DNA of 64,000 bases from Knufia peltigerae (lineage: Eukaryota; Ascomycota; Eurotiomycetes; Chaetothyriales; Trichomeriaceae): assembly GCA_030247855.1 (NCBI GenBank), contig JAPDRN010000024.1:62001-126000 (forward strand), in the 5' to 3' direction. The notes under the pieces were generated by a model. It saw nothing but the letters and a program-made list of their open reading frames with translations. It did not search any database and was not told the DNA's origin. This document shows positions 30,633 through 42,194 of this stretch, in pieces. The position numbers and the translations under genes were made by a program. Every line of letters begins with the position of its first letter. The first letter of the stretch is position 1.

Positions 30633-32646
30633 ATGGACGTCTCGATCGAACGGTGTACACCTGAAAAGGAAAACTGCGTATCGCAACTCGAGGCCGGCAT
30701 CAGAGACCCACATACAAACAGCAGTGACCAGGTGACGATGAAAACATGGGCTATTGTTGTGGTAAAGCCAAGTCTATCTCACGGTTCTCGTGGTTGTTCT
30801 AATATCTGCCAGGTTCTTGCACTGTCATATGGTATCTCCTTCTGGCCCGTCTCCTTTTTCAGCATTATCCAGAACCAGTTGGCGACAGAATTCGGCTCAG
30901 CCCCTCAAGAGGGAACCTGGCTCACCGCGGTCTATACGATGGGCGCCACAAGCTCCTTCATGGTCTGTGGTACGAGTAGTGATCTGTTCGGCCGTAGAGC
31001 ATTCATACTATTTGGGAACGCACTTGTGCTCATCGGGTCTATTATTGGGGCTACCTCTCATTCAATCACTCAGTCAGCCGCCTCGCACTTCATTCTCGGG
31101 TTCGGTGCGGGTAATTGTATGCTGGCGTCATTTGCCTTACCAGAGCTTCTACCAAATAAGTGGAAACATATCGGAGTCGTCATCGCTGATGCGGGTCTCT
31201 ATTTTGATTTCATTGCCGGCCCTGTTGTATCACGCATTGCCGCGAAGCATCATGCGGTAATGTCTCCCCCCTGATTACCTCGATGCAAAACCCCCCAAGA
31301 CTAACTATCTGTCTTATTAGTGGAGGTGGGGCTACTGGGGAGTGACGATGTCAATAGGAATGTCGATGGCGGTTCTTGTTCTCTGTCGTAAGCCCCATAC
31401 AGGCATAATAGTTCGCATGATCCGTTGCTGACGTGACTATAGTGTATTTTCCATTCCTGTCATCTGAAGGTTTGGCCTGCAAAGCTTTGCTGACGTCCGT
31501 TATAAAGTGTACTTCCCGCCGAAGCATCCAAGAGGTATTCCCTGGCATCAGGCTGTTCGAGAGCTTGACTACGTCGGCATGGCTAGTTTTGTTGGGGCCA
31601 CCATCATGATCTTATGTGGCATTGCCTTTGTGCAACTGGTGCCCTCAAACTCACCAAAAGTGATTGGACTGCTTGTGGGTGGTTTTGTAACTTTGGCTTT
31701 CTTTGCTCTCTGGGAAACATTCAACACAAAGCTCAAGGCACCTGTGACCCCACCAAGACTCTTCGCCGCAAACAAGGGTCGGACTCTAGGTAGTCCATTC
31801 ATCTGTGGATTCGTTGTTACCATGTTCTACTACGGACAAAATATAACTTGGCCCACAATGGTCAATGTATACTTCACAGACGCCACCACTTCAGACACAA
31901 AGGTTTACTGGCTCTCCACCGTCCAGGGATTTGGGATCCTAGCTGGAAGCCTTATGTTGTCTTGCTTCGGCCGGCGGCTCAAACATTGGAGACTGCAAAT
32001 GTTCATCCCATTCACCTTGATGACCTTTTTTGGAGGTTTAAATGCCTATATCACGCCTCAAAAGGAGAGCCTCGGGATTGCATTTACGTTTCTGACATCA
32101 ATGTTCTTTGGCTATGTCCAGTATCTCTCTATCGTCTTCATCCAATTTGGAGCCGAGCAGACTGAGCTGGGAATCGTTGGTGGGCTCGGCGGTGTTGCCA
32201 GAACCGGTGGAGGTGCAGTTGCTAATACGGTTTTTATGACCATATTGACAACCACTCAGTCCAACTATGCGGAAAAACATGTGATTGCAGCAGCCGAGGC
32301 TGCGGGTGCTACTCCGGCCATTGCAAAGGCCCTCCTTGCAGCTCTTCCTGAAGGCGCTACCGCCCTGGCCAAGATCCAAGGGTTGACAACTGCCATGATC
32401 GGAGCGGCTGCGGCAGCGTTCCAGCAGAGCTACGTTGAGGGTGTCAAGTGAGTTCTCGCCTTGATTTAACTATTCCCCAGACTTTACTGACCTATTTTCA
32501 GGAATGTCTCGTTGGCGTCAATCGGATTTGGCAGCCTTGCTATCCTGGGGTCCTGTTGGCTAGAAGATATTGGGCCGAAAATGAATGATAAAATTGAAAT
32601 CTTCCTTGAAAATGATGTTCAAGCCGAGAAGAACGTGTACCACTAG
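30633..32646 (+). CDS. MFS transporter, TRI12/siderophore-efflux-like (first of two)
   Basis: Multi-pass plasma-membrane transporter, probably drug:H+ type with about 14 helices. Exon 1 from 30633 encodes a short cytoplasmic N-terminus. A likely in-frame intron (donor after SSDQ, acceptor before VLALSYGISFW) would remove a poor segment. The loop signature GTSSDLFGRRAFILFGN lies between helices 2 and 3. Introns then follow HHA, LVLC (acceptor AAG before TGTACTTCCC) and GVK, and the last exon ends KNVYH. The YFPPKHPRG loop and the long helical C-terminus are typical of TRI12-like pumps. Role: uptake or efflux of pathway substrates or toxic intermediates. Confidence 0.87.
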
Positions 32647-33173
32647 GGTACAACCACAAGTCGAGGGCTAGATGGGTTCTTATGCTAGGGGGAATATTGT
32701 ACGTCCTTCAAGTGGTGGATTGTTTCGATGCCTCAAATTCTCCATATGTCACTTTCACTGGCCGTTTGCTTGAGGAACAGAATGTGTGTGTTGCGTGGTG
32801 AAGACTATTCCTCAGACAGAAATGCGACGCTGCTTTGGCTACTTGAAAATTTGGTGTGCACCTTCGCTGCTTGGTCTCGGCCTACCAAGATAAAAGCTAT
32901 TTCGGAGGAGGAAGTCTCTTTTCTCTGCCGATGCTGATAGAGACCAATTTATATGAAACAAGACCCCAAGCATGATTTTAGCTAGAAAAATGGAGCTAAA
33001 AACACATTCGAAGTACCTAGGTAGCGATAACGGTCTCACACAAATAATAGGTCGCTTAGGCGGCGAGCCTGCCAGGGACAGGAACGGCTAACATCGACAG
33101 CGGCCATTCTTGCTACGTTCCCTTTGCGGAACTTCAGTTCTAACATAGGTCACTGGCTTTTGTGAGCCCTCAG
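32647..33173. other. Convergent 3' region
   Basis: About 530 bp without a recognisable gene between the MFS gene and the EthD-like gene. Confidence 0.35.
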
Positions 33174-33542
33174 CTATGCAATCTCTGAGCTCTTCTCCTT
33201 TACTAAGCATATCTTAATTGCTTCCACGTCCATGAATCTTGCTTCATCGGCCTTGACCTCTTTATAAAGTTGGGAAGTTGCACAAGATGCCTGACACTCC
33301 TCATAGTCCTCCTTGGTATCCCACCACACTTCTGTGACTACATCGCAAGGTGCCCCTCCCGGACGGTTATTGAACATTGCATCTTGATCGACATAGTTTC
33401 GCACATATTTTGAGATCTTTGGGAGAGCCTTAAGGGCTAGCGGCGCGTGCCTGTCTTCGTAATATTGCTGGAACTGTTCGTGCGAAAAGTCAGACCTCCT
33501 TGTCAGAAAGGCAACTAGCTTCACAGCAGGCGTGTTCGGCAT
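33174..33542 (-). CDS. EthD-like dimeric alpha/beta-barrel protein
   Basis: Small protein of 122 residues with the EthD/ferredoxin-like fold. The pattern KLVAFLTRRSDFSHEQFQQYY followed shortly by RHAPLA is the family signature, with the conserved 'F-x-x-Y-x-x-x-H' region. Such proteins occur in bacterial ether and alkylcatechol degradation and in fungal aromatic clusters, where some act as decarboxylases or isomerases. A TATAAAA on the minus strand (33693-33687) lies about 145 bp upstream of the ATG. The gene is intron-free. Confidence 0.82.
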   Translation of the reverse strand: MPNTPAVKLVAFLTRRSDFSHEQFQQYYEDRHAPLALKALPKISKYVRNYVDQDAMFNNRPGGAPCDVVTEVWWDTKEDYEECQASCATSQLYKEVKADEARFMDVEAIKICLVKEKSSEIA

Positions 33543-34135
33543 TGGGGACGACGGGGACTAATAGTCCTGGAAAGTGTTAAACAGAGTCTGGTGATGGTGC
33601 GTGCAGCGGTGGGCTCAGCGTATTACTTTTATGGAATAAGCCTCCTAGCATGACCCCGGATATGGCCAGCCACATGCCACACGAGGTTTTATAAGGAACG
33701 CCGAAGAGCCGTATTATATCCGAGCAATGCTGAATGGCTTCAAAACCACAATATCCCGATTTTCAGGGTATCGTGGTATTGTAAGCTCGTGCAAACGACA
33801 ATGAGTAAAATTGTCTATTGGACTTGCGTATATGTGACAAACAGAAGTCAGGTCGATACAGTGTAATAAACTAAGAAGTCGCGAAGAAATCATTGTTGAC
33901 GCAGGTTGGGCTGCGGAGTCCACAAGCGCAAGGCTTGAGCTAACCGAAGACAACATCTGACGTTTCTGTAAGTCTTACATCTATACATCAATACATGTAC
34001 TCAACCAAGCCGGGCAGACCCAGTTGGCAAATTTCTCAGTACCGGAGTTTCGAGGAGACTTTGCAGGTGCGAACTATGATCCACGCATCGACGCACTATG
34101 AGTTCGCCACTCTTTGAAATTTCTCAGACTATCAC
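33543..34135. promoter_or_regulatory. EthD-like promoter / ALDH 3' flank
   Basis: The stretch contains a TATA box for the EthD-like gene at 33687-33693 (minus strand). No gene is visible in the rest. Confidence 0.4.
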
Positions 34136-35742
34136 TCATGAGCCTACCATTCTCATGTTTACGTGAACAGTTTTGGCCTCCAGGTATTCTTTTAGGCCTT
34201 CCAAGCCTCCTTCTCTACCATAGCCGCTCTGCTTTTTGCCACCAAAGGGGGTCTCCGTCAGAAGTACATGAGACGAATTGATTGAGACTGTCCCAGATTC
34301 CATCTCAGCGGTGACACGAAGTGCCCGAGTGATGTCATTGGTGTAGATAGTGGCTAATAGTTCAGTGTAAGCAGATGCTGGTTTTTGATAAGAGTGCAAA
34401 AACTCACCTCCAAGGCCATAGCTTGTGTTATTCGCCAGTGCAATGGCCTCCTCCTCATTTTCAAATGTCTTGACCACCACGACTGGTCCAAAAATTTCGT
34501 CGGTATACACCTTGGCAGTGAGATCCGGGTTCATGAGAATGGTGGGCTCGACGAAACAACCTTCTTTCCCTTTGCGACCGCCTCCAACGAGGACTTCAAC
34601 TCCATCCTTCTTTGCACCTTCTAGGAAGTCCATGACTCGGCCGAACTGGCTTTTATCGGCAAGTGGTCCTAGAAAAGTACTCTCCAGAGCGGGGTCGGCC
34701 ATAGATTGGCTGAATTCAATGTATGCCGCCCTGAGAGCATCGATGAATTTTGGCGCAATCCCACGTTGGACTAGTATTCTCGACCCTGCCACACACGCCT
34801 GGCCACTGTTCAGTAGGAATCCCTGAGAGTTGTGCACCACAGCATTTTCTAGGTTGGCGTCGTCAAATATAAGGACCGGTGACTTCCCACCCAGCTCAAG
34901 ACTGACTCGTTTTAAGTTACTCTTGGCCGCAGCAATCTGGATCTGTCTTCCTGCATTGGCCGAGCCGGTGAAAGAGATCTTTGCAATGTCCATATGGGAT
35001 GCCATAAGGGCCCCAACCTTGGCAGCTCCCGAGATAAGGTTGACCACCCCTGGAGGAAAGCCTGCCTCCTTGAAGAGCTGACCGAGGTATAAAACACCCA
35101 ATGGACTCTTCTCGCTGGCCTTGAAGACGAAGGTGTTTCCGACAGCAACAGCGGGTGCAATCTGAGATATTCAGTACCAACAACTATTCACTTCTCTCTA
35201 ATGACACTTACCTTCCACGCAAGGAACATCTGCGTACCATTCCAAGCTGCTATTCCTGCACAGACACCCAATGGCTCATAGTTGACCATCTTGAAATATC
35301 CATCCCCATTCTCTGGAAAGGTCTCACCAGGAATCTTGTCGGTGAGACCAGCAAAGTAACGCCAGTTTGCGACCTGCAATTCGACTATGCCCTTGGCCAC
35401 TGAGATAGGTTGCCCCATGCATGCTGATTCAAGTCGGGCTATGGCGTCCTTGTGTCGTTCAACGAGGTCAGCAAACTTGAGCATTATGGCCGAGCGCCTG
35501 CTGCTTGGAGTTCGCTTCCACTGCGGGAAAGCAGCTTTTGCTGCCGCCACGGCCTCATCGACATCTTGCTCTGAGGCAACCTGCACCTTGTTCGTCACTA
35601 GGCTGTCGTCTTTGGGATTGTGAACTGAGAGTGCTTCTCCACCGGACGAAACAACGTACTTAGAAGTTAGTCAGGCCCGAAATCTCCTTATATCAACTCC
35701 TACCTCGTTGTTGATGAAGAGATTCGTTTGAAGGGAATCCAT
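34136..35742 (-). CDS. Aldehyde dehydrogenase, 4 exons
   Basis: NAD(P)-dependent ALDH superfamily enzyme, about 480 residues. Exon 1 starts at the ATG 35742 (MDSLQTNLFINNE). The next exon begins YVVSSGG. Further introns lie after MFLAWK and after YGLG. Landmarks are the cofactor region ISFTGSANAGRQI, the general base Glu in SLELGGKSP, and the catalytic Cys in NSGQACVAGSR. EIFGPVVVV and the C-terminal PFGGKKQSGYGREGG are standard. It is intact, unlike the ALDH relic at 58.8 kb. It is divergent from the zinc alcohol dehydrogenase, and the pair could oxidise an alcohol to an acid. Acetaldehyde from a meta-cleavage pathway is one possible substrate. Confidence 0.92.
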
Positions 35743-36180
35743 GCTGGAAAATTATGGCATCCGGCTTGACCATGAAAGTCGGCGTGATGGAGGGACTCAA
35801 TACTTCTTCTACCATATAGCCGGCACAATCGCATACTATTTGGGCAAGATTAGTTCCGGTGGACTGGGTTCTTTAGCTACCGGCACTAGTCCTCGTCCTG
35901 ACTGGCAAAGAAAGCTCCTTCATGTTCTCGAAGGCTAAACCATAATAGGCAGCGCATTCACTGCTTCTGGTCCCATTTTGGCTTGAGTCTGCTGACGGTT
36001 ATAGTGGTTCCGGTGAGCACTCTGTCGCACTCTGCCCCTGGAGGACGAGGCGGGGTTGCAGCTTAGGCGCAAGGCCGCTTCAAGCTCCGACATTTCGGTG
36101 ATCCTGGCAAGTTGTATCGTCTCGGGCTACATAAATATACTCGGGGATGGGCCTCGTTATCTGGCCTCAGCAATGCCAAA
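35743..36180. promoter_or_regulatory. Divergent ALDH / ADH promoter region
   Basis: These 438 bp separate the two start codons. ATAAATATA near 36130, about 50 bp before the ADH start, is a weak TATA candidate. No gene is visible. Confidence 0.4.
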
Positions 36181-37323
36181 ATGGACATTGAAACTCAAGC
36201 ACTTGTGGCCTATGCACCCGACAGCAACCTCAAAGCTGACTGGAGACTCGAGCAGGTGAAGCTTCTGCTCTCTCCCAAACAACATGAGCTGAAGGTTCGG
36301 ATGGTAGCCACTGGCATATGCCACTCCGATCTCGTCGCCGCATCAACTCCGCCTATACCTGAGTGGGGGATGACCTTCCCCAAGGTATTTGGTCATGAAG
36401 GAGCCGCCATAGTCGAAGAAGTGGGGCCTGATGTTACTGTTGCCAATATTGGTGATCCGATTCTACTGTCGTACAGCTACTGCGATGACTGCAGCCTTTG
36501 CAAGATTGGCCAACAACCCTATTGCTTGAGGTGGGCTCAGATGAACATGTCTAGCGGGCAGGGTTACTTCGAAACCCACGATGGTCAACATGCTTCCGGC
36601 ATGTTTCTTGGCCAAAGCAGTTTCGCAGGAACGAGCATTGTCAACGAAAACAGTGTGGTTAATGTGAAGCATCTCCTTCAAAGCGATGACGATCTGATGC
36701 TGCTGGCACCGCTCGGTTGCGGATTGATGACTGGGTCTGGGGCGGTCATCAATGGGGCTGGTGGGCAGCCTCACGATATCGTGCTAGTCACCGGTCTTGG
36801 TGCTGTCGGTCTTGGGGCTATCATGGCAGCAAAAATCGTTGGCTGTGAGGAGATCATTGCCGTGGACCGGGTAGCGCATCGCCTGGAAACAGCACGGGAG
36901 CTAGGGGCTACCAAAGTGCTGGACTCGACCAAAGTTCGGGGCAATCTTTCTGAAGATATTCGAAATCTCGTACAAGGGCGGCGCATCTCGATCATCATCG
37001 AAACGACCGGAGCTGCACAGGTCATCCAAGAGTGCGTTCAAGCTCTTGGTAAGCATGGAAGATTTATTCAGCTGGGAGCGCCTCCTTTGAATTTCGAGAT
37101 CAAACTACCTCTACATGCATTCTTCTCCGCCAACCAGTCCTTCGAATGCCACTTCCTTGGGAACACCACTGGGCAAGAGTGGGTTCCGGTGATGATCAAA
37201 TGGTGGAGAGAAGGGAAATTTCCAATTGAGAAACTCGTAAAATACTTTCCGGCCAGGAAAGCTTTACAAGCCATACACGAGATGGAGACTGGTACTGCAA
37301 TCAAGCCAGTGCTGGTTTGGTAG
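36181..37323 (+). CDS. Zinc-dependent (aryl-)alcohol dehydrogenase
   Basis: Medium-chain zinc alcohol dehydrogenase, 380 residues, no intron. The first ATG is at 36181 (MDIETQALVAYAPD). The catalytic zinc ligands are Cys in GICHSD, His in FGHEG and Cys in LGCGLMTG. The structural zinc has all four cysteines in CDDCSLCKIGQQPYC. The NAD motif GLGAVGLGAIMAAK follows, with Asp in IAVDR favouring NAD. The layout matches benzyl/aryl-alcohol dehydrogenases such as the XylB type. It is paired divergently with the ALDH. Confidence 0.9.
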   Translation: MDIETQALVAYAPDSNLKADWRLEQVKLLLSPKQHELKVRMVATGICHSDLVAASTPPIPEWGMTFPKVFGHEGAAIVEEVGPDVTVANIGDPILLSYSYCDDCSLCKIGQQPYCLRWAQMNMSSGQGYFETHDGQHASGMFLGQSSFAGTSIVNENSVVNVKHLLQSDDDLMLLAPLGCGLMTGSGAVINGAGGQPHDIVLVTGLGAVGLGAIMAAKIVGCEEIIAVDRVAHRLETARELGATKVLDSTKVRGNLSEDIRNLVQGRRISIIIETTGAAQVIQECVQALGKHGRFIQLGAPPLNFEIKLPLHAFFSANQSFECHFLGNTTGQEWVPVMIKWWREGKFPIEKLVKYFPARKALQAIHEMETGTAIKPVLVW

Positions 37324-38077
37324 ATAGGGGCATAGTCGAAAAAGTTCAGGTAGGCGTGTTTGCGACTCGTGGTCTATGTTTATTCTCCTTATCCCCGAGA
37401 AACAAATCACGTAGCCCCCCAAGTTGTTGTGTTGTAACACATCCCCTTCAAAATGATTCATGGAGAAGGTGGCTTGCGAGAGGGCTCCTGAATTCTCGCG
37501 GGTAGATACCCGCGTAACAGAGTGGCCACCCTCTGTTAGTCAGTAAGAGGTACAACTCATCGAGATATGCCCTAGACAATGAATGAGAGTATTTGGGATC
37601 TTGTCATGAGCTGTCGTACGGTGATGACGCGGTGGCTGTTTGTACGTTCGTTTGAAAATTCAATGAGGTCTCCATCGCACCCCCATCTGTCTCGACAGCC
37701 TCCCAGTGGTAATGTGTGGGTGTTAAAGCAGACTGGTGCTAGAGAGGGTTTTCTGCCCAAATTAAATAGTGTTTCAGAGAGGCTGCAGCCCTGTGCGTAC
37801 TGGTGACTCTACAACCACTCATTTCGACGAATTGAACTCCTTCATAATTGGTTACAAATCAATCAATGCTATTCCAACCTCCTCACACGATAGTTGAGCT
37901 GCTTCGAGGATACGCGGCAAACTCGGCTCTCCTTCACGCTTCCCAAATAGCCCGAAAGCAATGATATTGAGTCGTCTTCCTGGAGAAATTACAACTTTGA
38001 ACAGGATCCTTTTTTCTGCAAAACCGCACCGATCCGCTGTAGGTGCAAGTGCAAATTTGGTGTCTTTTCCACTGAGC
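37324..38077. other. Convergent 3' region
   Basis: About 750 bp between converging genes. An antisense frame at 37852-38226 has no family features and I do not count it as a gene. Confidence 0.35.
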
Positions 38078-40516
38078 CTAGCTAACCTTCTCGGTGTCAT
38101 GCCTCTCGTCGACAACACCATGGAGAACAGACCCATGCTGCAACTTACGAGCAATGGCATCTGTGAGTTTGGAATCGAAGGCTTCTCCATCAAGGCTAAA
38201 AGCAAAAATGATGGCGAGTCCTCCAAATGCCAGACTCACAAGATAGATGAGTCGGAATGTTTTTGCAAACGATGAAACCATTACTGACTCTACAACCTCG
38301 AGGATGTTTGGAGTTATTCCAGGGATCTTGAGTAGGCTGGATACGGGGGCGTGGTTGGCCAGTCCTTCCAGTAGAGTAGGGACAACCTTCACAGGTACGC
38401 CTGCCTGGATAGCTGCAGGAGCCACCTCTGTCGTTAGATAGTGTTTGACCTTGGTAGAAAGCTGCGTGCCCGTTAGTGTCCTTCAGTGATCTGGCTTTCA
38501 ATTCAGGATCACTCACAATTGCCGAGTATACTGAAGCTATAAATTCGTTTAGAAAAAGGACCTGATATCGAAGTGCAAATCCATGAACTTACTTGAAATA
38601 GTTGCAAGAACACCTCGCATGGTAGAGACAACCCCTGTAGCAAGCCCCATATCTTTTGAGTCGATCTGCAGAGGTGCACCAGCCATAGTGATGACCTCCA
38701 TCACTCCAATCATTGAGCTCGAGATGATACTGAAGGCGATTGCCCGTCCCTTGTGGTTGACGGTCACTTCGGCCATACCGCCAATGAATGAAGTAAAGAT
38801 GACACATGCTGTAACTAATTGCCACTTCAATGGGACCCAGCGAGTGAGAAAGCGAGTCAATGGCATAGCTAACGCTTGTCCAAACAAAGTTCCTCCAACG
38901 ACCGTACACTAGAGCAAAGTCGATTAGTCTTAACGACGCTAAAGAGAGGAGTGAGGACATAGAAACACTCCACTTACCGACATCCAGCCGGTGGTTTCTG
39001 AGGGCTCAGCCCATACAGCGACGATCTGCTGTGGGTATATGAGGTTCAATGCAAAGAAGATCATGGAGCCAATTCCAGAGACCATCGTAAGGCAGACAAA
39101 GTTTCGATTCTTGAAGAGAGACAATAGGACTAGGGGTTCTTTGAGTGGAATAAAGTACTCTGTGGTCGTTAACATCTTGAGTATTTCTGAATTCGTATAC
39201 GTTGGATGGTGACATACCCCATAGAGCAAATGAAACCATTCCAAACACTCCGACAACGATTGGGACAATAGTACTCGCAGATTTCCAGGCTTTTATCTCA
39301 TTAGTACCAGCGAATGCTGACACTTCGAACACAGGACTCCGAACATACGATATTTTTGCCCGCCCCAGGACAGGCCGAGGACGAACGACACTAGGCTTCC
39401 ACAAAAAATAATCAAGCCTACATAGTCGAAGTTCCGGATTGCTTGACGCTTACTAATACCCTTGTGTAGTTGTTCAAAGGTCGGTGGAAAGTAGAAGAAG
39501 ACCTGGAGGAGTACGACCAGAGCATTTATGATGGCAGAAAGATAATATATCCATCGCCATGAAGCATGTTCAATGATGACCCGGGCTATATGCAAAAAAT
39601 TTTTGTCAATAAGGATTCTCCGAAAGTTGACGATCGTGCTCACCGAGACCGGGACCAACGCCAATAAGCGGGCTGAATGTGACCCATGTGATAGCGAGAC
39701 AGATCATCCGATATTTATTTGGGACCAGTTCGCAGAACAAAGCACCCTCGATTTGCTGCACTCCGTAAGCCATGCCAATGATAAAATTCTAAGTCCAAAT
39801 CAGCAGCTCTTCTCACGGCTCGTCCTGGCACAGAAAACATACCGCCCCGAGAATCGAGTTCAAATTTTTAGCACTGCCACTAATGATCGAGCCTATGAAG
39901 CCCAGGACGGATCCGTAAATAAAGAAGTATCTTCGCCCAAATATGTCGGACAGTCGACCGTTGACGGTGAAGAAAACAGTCTGTCCAAGAATGATGTTGA
40001 GGACGACCCAGATGTACGATGTGCTTGGGCCTGTGTAGAAAGTGAATGTCAGTATATACTACTCTACCAAAACTCCAGAGCAATGGGGATTCCGTACCGA
40101 ACACCTCTTCGAGGACACCAACACTGGTAGAAATCATGACGAAACCCAGGAGGGTTGCTACCCAAGCCAGTGAGACTGACTAGTTGACTCACAGTGTTAG
40201 TAAGGTGTCGACCTTCTTCCCCGAAAACAAAATAACTGACCAGGAGTGAAACCAGGAATCGCGGACTTCGGAAATAATGTGGTGGTAAATCGTCCACAGA
40301 GTGTCCCCCTATGGCCGCTGCAGAAATTGATTCCATAGGAGACAGATCATTATTGTCAAGGTTACCCTCTGGACGAGCCCCTCCAGACAACCTTTCGGCA
40401 AACTCCTCCTCGTTGGTTTTTCCTTCGTTCCACATCATAGACATTGGGGCCTGCTGTGCAAAATACTTTTCAATAGGAATGGATGATACTAGGCACGTAG
40501 AAACGGACAGTGGCAT
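38078..40516 (-). CDS. MFS transporter, TRI12-like (second of two), about 9 exons
   Basis: Multi-pass membrane transporter of the same group as the gene at 30633. Exon 1 starts at the ATG 40516 and has a hydrophilic N-terminus ending SPRFLVSLL. Following exons read SVSLAWVATLLG and MISTSVGVLEEVF, then the loop NGRLSDIFGRRYFFIYGSV, MAYGVQQIEGALFCELVPNK, ASWRWIYYLS, FFYFPPTFEQLHKG and FNRNF/NFVCLTMV blocks. The last exon ends in KLQHGSVLHGVVDERHD, the kind of cytoplasmic tail TRI12-like pumps have. The frames connect through plausible short introns, with no obvious lesion, but exact boundaries are not all verified. A role in efflux or uptake of aromatics is plausible. Confidence 0.83.
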
Positions 40517-42194
40517 CTGTTATGTAGCAAACAAGACGTAAAACCTCTGCCACTCAAGAGTTTCTCGGATAGTGTGGTATGCAACACTTGATCAAATGTT
40601 AAGAAGACAAACGGTGTTGGAGCTGGTCCCGGATATCTAATTGATCTCTCCGGCCCACTATTTCTCATTTCGGCTTAGTTGGCCCCCAACAGGAGAGATG
40701 GGGCCCCGGATCTGAGTCGTATACTCCGCGTACTCCTAAGCGATTCGTCCTATTGCTCGCTACAGTACGTGTATAATGGAAAGAGTGGCACGGTAACTGA
40801 AAGGGTCCCTCTAGCACTGTATCAGCTCCCGTGAAGAGGCCCATTTCTATCCACCCTTTGCGGCTTCGATACACAAAGACTTTTAGCGTACAGAAGCCTC
40901 CCTCCGACACCAGGGTTATTCGGTAACAATAGCGTGACACAATTTCAACTTTCTCCGAACAGAGGTCTACCTCTCCCTTGGAAGCTACCTGGTTGTGTGC
41001 TTTACTTGCAGGTCCATCTGTTCGTTTGCAGCGAAACTCCTGGAAGCATCGGAGGGGCTCCTCGTGATGGCCGACCTTGTACTGTTAAGGAATGATGCCG
41101 ACCGGTGATCATAGCCTTGTTTGAAAAGAGATCCTGGCGCATGAGCCCTTCTTACCCAGACCATTTAACGGATCGGAGCAACGCTGTCTCATCGCACAGG
41201 GGCAAACACCAACGAGGATTAGATTTCGCCCAAAATCTAGCGACCGCAGCTGCATGGGTAATGGGACCCCCAGAATCTCCACAGCCAATTCCCTCTCCTA
41301 TCCATGTGGAGCCTGGGACAAATTTTATTCATAGATAATACACTCCTCGATACAACGGATGATGGTGCAAGACCCGTGTCATTGAATAGGGAAGCTCTAT
41401 TCAAAACTATGCAGTGATCACTGTTCATTCACATATTGGACAGCGGCTCTCTCTGCCGCAGCTTCCTGTGACCCGGCGCTTCGCAATACCTCCAACCAGC
41501 CTGAGGTTCGCGGCTTCACAGTTTGATCCGTCAATCTGGGAGCCGCCGGCTCTGGTTTCAGTCGCTACTGAGATCTCAACGACACGATTACCCCCTAAAG
41601 GTCAGCGCCAGACGAAAATCTCTGTGATGATCCTTTGAGGACAGCTTGAAGAAATGAGCATCTACACCTGCGGGTGATGTGGCATCTATTCCCAGTTATG
41701 CCTGTTTTCGGAGGCTCAAATTGCTGGAATACAATGACAAGTCTGATCCTGCAGTCTTCTCAATATGGCCTAGGGGTGACTCTGAGATTGTGATGCCCGA
41801 CGCTTTCAGGCTCTGGTAATCTGTAAAGCCGTTCCTCTCTCCTGGTGGGAAGTGTCTAGGGTGAAAAATTGCCATTCGATATTGCTGAGGTCATAGCATA
41901 ATAGAAATGTCTGAGGATAACAAGTTCAATCTATTTCGTTACATGGACTAAGCATGTCGGGCTTTACCACAAATTAACAAAATTTCACCGCATCAGAATC
42001 CAAAGCGGCACGCCGACTCCGGCCCCGTCGCCCAATATTTGCCTTGACTACTAGTAAGTTCCTCGCATCAACACAATATTGGGCCATTGTGTTGATTATG
42101 AGCCCCTTTGAGGGTTGTTTCAGGCATCAACCAACTCCGAGAAGAAAACCGACCACTCCTCAAATCCTAACTCGTTCATATCGGGTCCAAGAAA
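40517..42194. other. 1.7 kb gap without a recognised gene
   Basis: This is upstream of the second MFS gene and downstream of the Zn2Cys6 regulator. Short frames (for example 41414-41638 plus, 40665-40940 minus) have no domain character. It divides the window into two blocks. Confidence 0.4.

Noticed and set aside
31389..31507. A micro-exon in the first MFS gene around YFP
   Set aside because: A single intron with an AAG acceptor gives the expected LCLYFPPKHP. The micro-exon model needs an intron of under 40 bp.
34425..34826. Open frames antisense to the ALDH, and similar long antisense frames (7199-7612, 21461-21883)
   Set aside because: They are shadows of well-supported genes and have no domain features.
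41414..41638. Small plus-strand frame in the 1.7 kb gap
   Set aside because: No motif, low-complexity composition and no neighbour support.
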